From contig JAGTSD010000138.1 of assembly GCA_018262135.1 (NCBI GenBank), positions 1-5,568 of the forward strand: a stretch of DNA of 5,568 nucleotides, given 5' to 3'. The stretch is from Pseudomonadota bacterium. GTDB taxonomy: Bacteria; Pseudomonadota; Gammaproteobacteria; Competibacterales; Competibacteraceae. The position numbers and the translations under genes are program-made. Of this stretch, positions 1 through 5,008 are shown piece after piece; position 1 is the stretch's first letter, and each line of letters opens with the position of its first letter. Under the pieces are notes generated by a model, which worked only from the letters and a program-made list of their open reading frames with translations, had not been told where the DNA came from and did no database searches.

Positions 1-1
1 T

Positions 2-259
2 ATGCAACCGCACACTGATTCGCCCACGGTTCCAACGGCTTGCGGGTGCGGCGAACCGGCCGAGCACGTGACGACCTTTGGAGAGCGCTTCGCCTTCTTC
101 CGTCAGGCGGTCAAGCGGATCATCGGCGCGCCGGATTACGAGGTCTATCTGGCGCGGCACCGGCAAATCCATCCCGAGGTTCCGCCGATGAGCGAGAAGG
201 AGTTCTTCCGCTTCGCCATGGACCGGCGCTACTCCAAGGCCAGCCCACGCTGCTGCTGA
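2..259 (+). CDS. YbdD/YjiX family small protein (Pfam Sel_put/DUF466)
   Basis: The ORF encodes an 85-residue protein if translation begins at the ATG at position 2. The core from about residue 28 to the end matches the YbdD/YjiX family: an FFRQAVKRIIGAPDYEVYL segment (about residues 32-50), then HP and PPMSEKEFFR (about 61-70), and the family-typical RCC terminus. From memory, E. coli YbdD is about 65 residues, also has a PDYDNY segment and also ends in RCC. The family is commonly encoded directly behind cstA, a peptide/pyruvate transporter, so cstA probably lies just left of the window; this is inferred. The molecular function is unknown. The start is uncertain: an in-frame GTG at 68-70 would give a 63-residue protein of normal family length, but no clear Shine-Dalgarno precedes it. 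The ribosome binding site of the ATG lies outside the window. The extra N-terminus contains a Cys-Gly-Cys motif. Confidence 0.86.
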   Translation: MQPHTDSPTVPTACGCGEPAEHVTTFGERFAFFRQAVKRIIGAPDYEVYLARHRQIHPEVPPMSEKEFFRFAMDRRYSKASPRCC

Positions 260-261
260 AC

Positions 262-321
262 GGGAATAGGGAATAGGGAATAGGGAGTCAAGCTCCCTAC
301 CTCCCTATCTCCCTATCTCCC
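262..321 (-). terminator. Possible 3' stem-loop of the uppP operon mRNA
   Basis: On the - strand, 321 to 262 can fold as a stem of about 26 pairs closed by the loop CTTGA (292-288). The inner seven pairs are perfect. Outward there are GGG-CCC blocks joined by A-U, U-A and G-U pairs, with a single bulged A per repeat. Its place at the end of the operon suits a transcript-end or mRNA-protecting structure. No run of U follows (the next - strand bases are GTTCAGC), so this is not a canonical intrinsic terminator. It may instead protect the 3' end from exonucleases or only slow polymerase. For + strand transcription only the 7-bp core stem is perfect, again without a T tract. Confidence 0.4.
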
Positions 322-330
322 TCCGTCCCC
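262..330. repeat. Inverted heptamer/octamer repeat block with dual G-quadruplex motifs
   Basis: The left arm (262-287) is built from GGGAATA repeated three times and then GGGAG. The right arm (293-330) carries CCC tracts at 295-297, 303-305, 311-313, 319-321 and 327-330, so its unit is 8 bp. At the centre is a perfect 7-bp stem, TAGGGAG (281-287) with CTCCCTA (293-299), around a 5-nt loop. In - strand RNA the two arms could pair over the whole block, with one bulged A per octamer and G-U wobbles. On + strand RNA those wobbles become A-C mismatches. Four G3 tracts with 4-nt spacers on the + strand, and G3 tracts with 5-nt spacers on the - strand, each fit a G-quadruplex motif. The block lies between the convergent ybdD-like and DUF599 genes and overlaps the 3' end of the latter. 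Confidence 0.85.
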
Positions 331-1053
331 CTCCTCGCTGTCGTCCTCACAGAGCAGCGCCACCGGCTCGGACGCGAATTCACGCCGATACAGGACCACG
401 ACCACCCAGACCGAAGCGCCGGCGAACGCCCACGGATGGACGAACCAGGCGAGCAGCGCCAACCCGAAATAGTAGGCCCGCAGGCCCCGATTGAAATCGT
501 GCCCGGCCAGCGCGCTCAACCGCCCCAGGCGCCGCGCCCAGGCGCGACGCCGAGAGTCGTCAAGCTGATCGTGCGGCGGCGCGGCTCCGATCAGAATCGC
601 ACAGCGGTTGAACTGACGAATCGACCAGGTCAGTTTGAAGAAGGCGTAGATAAACACGACGATCAGCGCGATCAGCTTGAGCGTCCACGCTTCGCGACCA
701 GCGGGAGCCAGGAGGCCAAGATTCGCCACCCACTGCATCGCATGGTCGACCGCGCCTAGCGTGGCGATCAAGCCACCGATGATCACCATGGTGGTCGAAG
801 CAAAGAACGAAACGCTGTGCATCAAGTTACCCAGCAGGGCCGAATCCACGATACGGATTTCGCGTTCGAGCAGACGCTCCATCCACACTGTCCGCATCCG
901 GTCCGTGCCGCGCAGCAGATTGCGGCCCGCCTGCCCTTGGCGATCGGTGTAAAGGGTATATCCAATCCAGCAGGCCGCGAACCACGCGAGCGCGAACCAG
1001 TCCAGCCCAGGTATCGCGGCGCGGAACAGGTTCAAATGTTCCAGAAAGGCCAT
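313..1053 (-). CDS. DUF599 family integral membrane protein
   Basis: This is a 246-residue membrane protein that I recognise as a DUF599 member, a conserved family without an assigned function. Hydrophobic segments likely to cross the inner membrane lie at about residues 17-36, 79-102, 124-143 and 195-222. A basic, polar stretch at about 160-192 (DDSRRRAWARRLGRLSAL, then HDFNRGLRAYYFGLALLAWFVHPW) holds the most conserved family region, including FNRG and the HPW end. The acidic C-terminus (CEDDSEEGDGGR) is encoded partly inside the repeat block at 313-330, and the TAG stop falls within the repeat. The gene starts 34 nt after the SCP2-like gene and is the last of the uppP unit. A weak GGTGGA-like ribosome site lies about 10 nt before the ATG. 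DUF599 proteins are typically of about this length, so the gene looks intact. Confidence 0.85.
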   Translation of the reverse strand: MAFLEHLNLFRAAIPGLDWFALAWFAACWIGYTLYTDRQGQAGRNLLRGTDRMRTVWMERLLEREIRIVDSALLGNLMHSVSFFASTTMVIIGGLIATLGAVDHAMQWVANLGLLAPAGREAWTLKLIALIVVFIYAFFKLTWSIRQFNRCAILIGAAPPHDQLDDSRRRAWARRLGRLSALAGHDFNRGLRAYYFGLALLAWFVHPWAFAGASVWVVVVLYRREFASEPVALLCEDDSEEGDGGR

Positions 1054-1087
1054 GAGAGTTATTCCACCAGCGTTAGCCGCACCCGCC

Positions 1088-1489
1088 CTATGCCCGCACG
1101 TCCGTCATCAGCGCGAACGCCCGCAACAAGGCGCCGACCAGCGGCGGCTTACGAAGAATGCGCTTGTGGTCGCCCTTCCAAACTTGCAGGCGCTGGGTCC
1201 CGACTGCAACCAGGAGGCGCGACAAGTCAAAGCCTTGCTCCAGCCATTCGATCCAGTCGGCCGGACTCGCGCGCAAATCCCAGTCCAGCTCCCGGCCATC
1301 GTAATAGCCAGCCCGTTCGGCGATGCCTCGCTTCACCACTAACAACCCGTGCGGCGCGGGCTGGTCCAGAAAACCATAGCCGACTACCGCGTTAAACCGC
1401 TGCCGGGTTAATTCTCGGATCATGTCCTGTTCGGCGTTCCACAATCGCGCGTACTCGCGCATCCACGCCTCGGAAAATACCTCAGTCAT
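1088..1489 (-). CDS. SCP2-like small protein (putative lipid-binding)
   Basis: The product has 133 residues, with no signal peptide or membrane segment, so it is probably cytoplasmic. The pattern resembles bacterial SCP2 (sterol carrier protein 2)-like domains: an N-terminal helix (about residues 4-30), a strand-turn-strand part (VVGYGF 35-40, HGLLVVKRGIAERAGYYDG 47-65), then the characteristic WDLRASPADWIEWL (70-83), a hydrophobic helix (FDLSRLLVAVG) and a last strand plus helix (LQVWKGDHKRIL onward). SCP2 folds bind lipids or acyl chains in a hydrophobic tunnel. The assignment rests on motif resemblance only and the ligand is unknown. The gene sits 38 nt after uppP and 34 nt before the DUF599 gene, all on the same strand, so it is very likely cotranscribed. 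A GAGGA Shine-Dalgarno at 1497-1501, 7 nt from the ATG, supports this start. Confidence 0.68.
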   Translation of the reverse strand: MTEVFSEAWMREYARLWNAEQDMIRELTRQRFNAVVGYGFLDQPAPHGLLVVKRGIAERAGYYDGRELDWDLRASPADWIEWLEQGFDLSRLLVAVGTQRLQVWKGDHKRILRKPPLVGALLRAFALMTDVRA

Positions 1490-1527
1490 CGGCTCATCCT
1501 CATCGCTGCGGGTTTGACGAACGTCCT

Positions 1528-2346
1528 TTACCCCGCCACCCAGGGATGATAGTGGAAATAGGCCAGCAGCAGGCCGCCAAACACGATGCGATACCAGGCG
1601 AACGGCGCGAAGCTGTTCTGGCCGACGTAGGCCAGCAGGAAGCGCACCACCGCCAGCCCGCCCAGGAACGCCGCCACGAATCCCACCGCGAACATCGGCA
1701 CGTCCGCCAGGCTCAGGTTATGCCATTCCTTATAGAGGCTGTAAAAAGTCGCAGCGAACATGGTCGGAATCGCCAGGAAAAACGAAAACTCGGTAGCCGC
1801 GAACCGCGACATCCCACCCAGCATCCCACCCATGATGGTCGCGCCCGACCGCGACACACCCGGAACCAGCGCCACGCTCTGGGCGATACCGACCCACACC
1901 GCATCCTTCCAGCTCATGTCATCCACCACCAAGACCCGATTGGCCCGGGCAAAGCGCTCGATCAGCAGGATCGCGACGCCGCCCAGCACCAACGCCACCG
2001 CCACAGTCACTGGGTTGAACAGGTACCGGGTAATATAGGCGTGCAGGAAAAACCCCAGCGCAGCCGCCGGCGTGAAGGCAATCGCCAGATTGACCAGCAT
2101 CCGTCGCGCCTGGGGATCATGGCCGGCGTGCAAAACGGTTTCGCTGATCCGCGCCCGATAAATCCAGACTACGGCGAGAATCGCCCCCAATTGAATGAAA
2201 ATTTCAAAGGTTTCAGCGCGCGGTCCGGTGAATGACAGGAAATCCCCTACAATAATCAGATGGCCCGTGCTGGAAATGGGCAGGAATTCCGAGGCAGCCT
2301 CCACCAGGCCGAGTATCAGCGCCTTGAGAATTAACAGGATGTCCAA
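1528..2346 (-). CDS. uppP: Undecaprenyl-diphosphatase UppP (BacA)
   Basis: This integral membrane phosphatase converts undecaprenyl pyrophosphate to undecaprenyl phosphate, regenerating the lipid carrier for peptidoglycan and other surface polymers; overproduction is known to give bacitracin resistance. The 272-residue length matches E. coli UppP (about 273). The first signature is E16-A-A-S-E20 followed by FLPISSTGH (21-29), with both catalytic-motif glutamates kept. The second is PGVSRSGAT (162-170), including the essential arginine at 166. The segments EFSFFLAIPTM (186-196), IPMF-like VPMFAVGF (216-223) and a C-terminal PFAWYRIV (248-255) also agree with the E. coli protein. The start codon is TTG at 2346-2344, supported by an AAGGAG ribosome site with a 5-nt gap. 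It heads a - strand unit followed by the SCP2-like and DUF599 genes. No key residue is missing. Confidence 0.97.
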   Translation of the reverse strand: MDILLILKALILGLVEAASEFLPISSTGHLIIVGDFLSFTGPRAETFEIFIQLGAILAVVWIYRARISETVLHAGHDPQARRMLVNLAIAFTPAAALGFFLHAYITRYLFNPVTVAVALVLGGVAILLIERFARANRVLVVDDMSWKDAVWVGIAQSVALVPGVSRSGATIMGGMLGGMSRFAATEFSFFLAIPTMFAATFYSLYKEWHNLSLADVPMFAVGFVAAFLGGLAVVRFLLAYVGQNSFAPFAWYRIVFGGLLLAYFHYHPWVAG

Positions 2347-2351
2347 GGGTG

Positions 2352-2357
2352 CTCCTT
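2352..2357 (-). promoter_or_regulatory. Shine-Dalgarno of uppP, fixing a TTG start
   Basis: Read on the - strand this is a full AAGGAG, 5 nt upstream of the TTG at 2346-2344. It decides the start: translation from the TTG gives the N-terminus MDILLILKALILGLVE, which aligns in length with E. coli UppP. Confidence 0.85.
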
Positions 2358-2393
2358 AAGTAATCGGTGATCGCGGTCGAAATAAAGCGGGGC

Positions 2394-2399
2394 ATTCTA
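2394..2399 (-). promoter_or_regulatory. Candidate -10 element for the uppP operon
   Basis: On the - strand this reads TAGAAT, five of six matches to the sigma70 -10 consensus, about 48 nt before the uppP start. With a 17-nt spacer the -35 position (2417-2422) reads TGGTGA, only a three-of-six match, so the promoter would be weak or activator-assisted. Low-confidence pattern match. Confidence 0.27.
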
Positions 2400-2434
2400 G
2401 CGACTGCGGCCCGGACTCACCATGTCGCGCCTTG

Positions 2435-2462
2435 CGGCCAACGGGCCGGCATCCCGGCCAAC
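2435..2462. repeat. Direct repeat CGGCCAAC x2 flanking a GC hairpin
   Basis: CGGCCAAC occurs at 2435-2442 and 2455-2462, a 20-bp start-to-start spacing close to two helical turns. Between and overlapping them is a perfect 6-bp palindromic stem, GGCCGG (2444-2449) with CCGGCC (2454-2459) around the loop CATC. No T run follows on either strand, so a terminator is unlikely. The spacing suits a regulator-binding site upstream of the uppP promoter, but no known operator is recognised. Confidence 0.45.
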
Positions 2463-2523
2463 TCGATCAAGCGATTGAACCCGATAGAATTTTCATGTTC
2501 GAATTTATTCAGATTTCACCCGT

Positions 2524-2527
2524 GGAG
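2524..2527 (+). promoter_or_regulatory. Shine-Dalgarno of the DUF4124 gene
   Basis: GGAG lies 6 nt before the ATG at 2534-2536. It favours this start over the in-frame ATG at 2492-2494, which has no ribosome site and would bury the signal peptide behind extra residues. Confidence 0.7.
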
Positions 2528-2533
2528 CCGACC

Positions 2534-3157
2534 ATGAACCGCCCGCGGCTACCTGTTGCGATCATCGCCATGCTATTTTTCATCAGTGCCGGCATGGCCC
2601 GGGCCCAGGTTTACAAATGGACCGACGCCAGTGGCCAGGTCCACTACGGTCAGAAGAAACCGGACGATGCGACCCAGGTGCAAACCCTCGACATCGCCCC
2701 GTCACCGCCGGCCGCATCGGCCACGAACGCCGACTCGGCTGCCGAAGTCGCGCGCCTCAACGCGCTTTCCGAAAAAATGGCCCGCGAGCGTCAGGCGGCG
2801 GAACAGGCACGGCAGGAACAGGCAATCCGCGATCTGGAACAGGCGAACCAGCAATTAAAAAATGACTTGTTGAACCAGCAACTACAACAACAAAAGGAAA
2901 AGGAAAAAGACGATAGCGACAGCGTCGTCTTCGGCTACCCACCGTTCTATCCCTATCCTTATCCTCGGCCCTATCCCTCCTATCCACCCAAACCGCATCC
3001 ACCGCAGCCCTGGCCGTGCGAGCCGTGGCCGGCATGTCGCCAACCCCCACCTCCCGAACCGCCACGACCGGGACCGCTGGCCAAACCCAATCCCACCTTC
3101 CAGCCCGCGCCGGCCCGCGTTGCCCCAACACCGAAAGCGTTCTTCCGTAGTCCGTGA
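2534..3157 (+). CDS. DUF4124 domain protein, secreted, with Pro/Tyr-rich tail
   Basis: The product has 207 residues. A signal peptide spans about residues 1-24 (MNRPRL, a hydrophobic core, then MARA before QVYKW), so the protein is exported. Next comes a DUF4124 domain (about 25-54) with the hallmark VYKWTDASGQVHYGQKKP. An Ala-rich linker leads to a Gln/Glu/Arg/Lys-rich segment (about 70-125) that should form a coiled coil. The C-terminal third (about 132-207) is Pro/Tyr-rich, with repeated YP dipeptides, a WPCEPWPAC stretch with two cysteines and a basic end. DUF4124 proteins are frequent in the proteobacterial envelope and have no established function; the tail may bind cell wall or another protein, which is speculative. 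The start at 2534 is preferred because of the ribosome site and signal peptide position. The gene converges on cobA with only 18 nt between the stops. Confidence 0.85.
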   Translation: MNRPRLPVAIIAMLFFISAGMARAQVYKWTDASGQVHYGQKKPDDATQVQTLDIAPSPPAASATNADSAAEVARLNALSEKMARERQAAEQARQEQAIRDLEQANQQLKNDLLNQQLQQQKEKEKDDSDSVVFGYPPFYPYPYPRPYPSYPPKPHPPQPWPCEPWPACRQPPPPEPPRPGPLAKPNPTFQPAPARVAPTPKAFFRSP

Positions 3158-3175
3158 AGGATATTGGCTGATCGG

Positions 3176-3958
3176 TTAAGTTTGGGCGGCAGGCTGAAAC
3201 CAGGACAGTTGCGGACGCAGCTTCACCACTTCACCGACGATTAACAGCGCCGGTGAACGGATGCCAGCGCCAGCCATCACCGCCGGCAGCGTAGCCAGCG
3301 AGGCGCAATACACCCGTTGCCGGGGCGTGGTGCCCTGCTCCACCAGCGCCACCGGCATTTCAGCGGCCAGGCCGTGTGCGCGCAACTGGTCGCAGATGTG
3401 GCGGACGCTCTTCAGACCCATGTAGAACACCACGGTCTGGTGCGGTTGCGCCAGCATCGGCCAGTTCAGATCCAGCGCGCCGTCCTTCAGATGACCGGTC
3501 ACGAACACACAGGCCTGGGCATAGTCGCGGTGGGTCAGCGGGATGCCGGCGTAAGCCGCGCAACCGGCAGCGGCAGTCACACCAGGCACCACCTGGAACG
3601 GCACGCCCGCCGCCATCAGGGTTTCGATCTCCTCGCCACCGCGCCCGAAGATAAACGGATCGCCGCCCTTGAGCCGCAATACCCGCTTGCCCTGCAGGGC
3701 CAGATCAACCAGCAGCCGGTTGATGTCGTCCTGCGGCAGAGTGTGATGCTCCGGCTCCTTGCCGACGAAAATGCGTTCCGTTCGAGGCTCCAGCAGTTCC
3801 AGAATTTCCGAACCGACCAGGCGGTCGTACACCGCCACGTCAGACTGCCGCATCAGCCGCAGCGCTTTCAGGGTCAACAGTTCGGGGTCGCCGGGACCTG
3901 CTCCCACCAGATACACCTCGCCGACCGGCGGCCGCGCCGGTTCTACATTTGCCATCAT
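3176..3958 (-). CDS. cobA: Uroporphyrinogen-III C-methyltransferase (SUMT)
   Basis: This cytoplasmic enzyme uses two S-adenosylmethionine molecules to methylate uroporphyrinogen III at C2 and C7, giving precorrin-2 for cobalamin and siroheme. The 260-residue length fits stand-alone CobA; the N-terminal dehydrogenase/ferrochelatase part of CysG is absent. Tetrapyrrole-methylase signatures appear in order: [18 protein letters not shown] (15-32), YDRLV (44-48), [16 protein letters not shown] (95-110), [20 protein letters not shown] (125-144), VFVTGH (151-156), FYMG (178-181), and [11 protein letters not shown] (235-245). The adjacent ATGs at 3958-3956 and 3955-3953 are equally possible starts, and neither has a good ribosome site. 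The gene lies 54 nt downstream of cobD on the same strand and is the last in the cobalamin unit, so a role in B12 synthesis is likely, though siroheme supply cannot be excluded. Confidence 0.96.
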   Translation of the reverse strand: MMANVEPARPPVGEVYLVGAGPGDPELLTLKALRLMRQSDVAVYDRLVGSEILELLEPRTERIFVGKEPEHHTLPQDDINRLLVDLALQGKRVLRLKGGDPFIFGRGGEEIETLMAAGVPFQVVPGVTAAAGCAAYAGIPLTHRDYAQACVFVTGHLKDGALDLNWPMLAQPHQTVVFYMGLKSVRHICDQLRAHGLAAEMPVALVEQGTTPRQRVYCASLATLPAVMAGAGIRSPALLIVGEVVKLRPQLSWFQPAAQT

Positions 3959-4012
3959 GTCAGGTTTCGCGTCATCGAGGATAGGTTGAAATGAATCGGT
4001 AAGGGATTTGGG

Positions 4013-5008
4013 TCAACGCAACCGCTCGGCCCGCACTCCGGCCAGCGCCAGTTCCAACCGCCGCCAGGCCGGCTCCCCGTCCGGCAGTCCGAACCGGAGC
4101 GCCGGCGGGTCGGTAAAGCGCCGGACCAGGATGCCGCGCCGCGCCAGGGCATCGTGCCAGAATTCCGCTTCCGGCAGCGGCACCCATTGAAACAGTCCGG
4201 TACCACCGGCTACCGGCAATCGTTGCCGGTTCAGCAAATCCGCCAGCCGGCTGCCCGCGCGGTCGAGGCGAGTCCTGGTCTCCGCCTGCCAGCCGCGATC
4301 GCTCAAGGCCTGGGCTGCTACCCAGCGGCTGGGACCCGTGACCGTCCACGGTCCCAGTGCTTCGCCCAGGCGTTCCAGCACTGCCGGCTCCGCCAGCACG
4401 AAGCCGACCCGCGCGCCCGCCAGGCCGAAGAACTTGCCCAGCGAGCGCAGCACGATCAATCCCGGCAGGCCGCCATGATTCGTCAGACTTCCATTCGGCG
4501 TGGCGTCCATGAACGCCTCATCCACCACCAGCCAGCCGCCGCGCGCCGCCAGCCGCGCCCGCCAGTCCAGCAGCAACTCCGGCGGGAAGCGAACGCCGGT
4601 GGGATTGTTGGGATGGACCAGCGCCAGGACATCCAGCCGCTCCAGCGCCGCGTCCAAGCCTTCGGCGGGCAACAACTCGACCCGATGGCCAGCCCGCCGC
4701 CAGGCATGGGCATGTTCGGCATAGCTGGGATTCAATACGCCGACCTGGCCCGGCTCGCGCAACCGCGGCAACGCCTGAATCGCCGCTTGCGAACCGGCCA
4801 CCGGCAGCAATGACTCCGCACCGTAATAGGCCACCGCCGCCGCTTCCAGACCGTCGTCCGGTTCCGGCAGACGTTGCCAAACCCTCGCTGGGATGGGCGG
4901 AATCGGCCAACCCTGGGGGTTGATGCCAGTGGACAAATCCAGCCAGTCGCTTAATGGAATACGGTAGCGAACCGCCGCCGCCCGCAAGCCGCCGCCATGT
5001 TCAAGCAA
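4013..5008 (-). CDS. cobD: Threonine-phosphate decarboxylase (CobD/CobC)
   Basis: This is a PLP-dependent fold-type I enzyme that decarboxylates L-threonine O-3-phosphate to (R)-1-amino-2-propanol O-2-phosphate, the linker of the cobalamin nucleotide arm. It is called CobD in Salmonella and CobC in Pseudomonas. The 331-residue product starts with the family-typical HGGGLRAAA (4-12) and [13 protein letters not shown] (23-35). It then shows HPNNPTG (132-138), VVDEAFMD (161-168), and [15 protein letters not shown] (189-203), with the probable Schiff-base lysine at 192 and arginine at 200. A phosphate/carboxylate-binding type ALRFGLPD follows at 303-310. Translation starts at a TTG (5008-5006) that overlaps the end of cbiB by 8 nt, with GGAGG 8 nt upstream, so translational coupling is likely. 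The neighbouring cbiB, whose product uses this enzyme's product, supports the assignment over histidinol-phosphate aminotransferase, a close relative. Confidence 0.93.
   Translation of the reverse strand: MLEHGGGLRAAAVRYRIPLSDWLDLSTGINPQGWPIPPIPARVWQRLPEPDDGLEAAAVAYYGAESLLPVAGSQAAIQALPRLREPGQVGVLNPSYAEHAHAWRRAGHRVELLPAEGLDAALERLDVLALVHPNNPTGVRFPPELLLDWRARLAARGGWLVVDEAFMDATPNGSLTNHGGLPGLIVLRSLGKFFGLAGARVGFVLAEPAVLERLGEALGPWTVTGPSRWVAAQALSDRGWQAETRTRLDRAGSRLADLLNRQRLPVAGGTGLFQWVPLPEAEFWHDALARRGILVRRFTDPPALRFGLPDGEPAWRRLELALAGVRAERLR

Larger units (their letters stand above)
2347..2533. other. Divergent intergenic region between uppP and the DUF4124 gene
   Basis: These 187 nt must hold the promoters of both divergent units. 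The left part contains the uppP ribosome site and a TAGAAT hexamer on -. The middle is GC-rich, with the direct repeat and hairpin at 2435-2462. The right part (about 2484-2516) is an AT-rich patch just ahead of the DUF4124 gene, with a second TAGAAT on + at 2485-2490 but no convincing -35. No small gene or RNA gene is evident. Confidence 0.6.

Noticed and set aside
257..299. Possible selenocysteine reading of the ybdD-like TGA, with the hairpin just downstream as a SECIS element
   Set aside because: The Pfam name of the family mentions selenoproteins, but the RCC ending is the normal terminus. Readthrough would add only a few residues before a TAG, and the hairpin loop shows no clear SECIS features.
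262..330. CRISPR array
   Set aside because: The units are 7-8 bp simple tandem repeats without spacers, and there are no cas genes.
1546..2235. 229-codon + strand open frame opposite uppP
   Set aside because: It lies entirely antisense to a clear uppP, has Arg/His/Gln-rich composition typical of a complementary frame in GC-rich DNA, and matches no family.
2432..2533. In-frame upstream extension of the DUF4124 gene
   Set aside because: It would put 34 extra residues before a well-formed signal peptide. The ribosome site supports the start at 2534.
3317..3994. 225-codon + strand open frame opposite cobA
   Set aside because: It is a mirror frame of a strongly supported gene, with biased composition and no motif or ribosome site.
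4154..4813. 219-codon + strand open frame opposite cobD
   Set aside because: Antisense shadow of a gene with intact PLP-enzyme motifs; the composition is rich in Arg, Gln and Pro.
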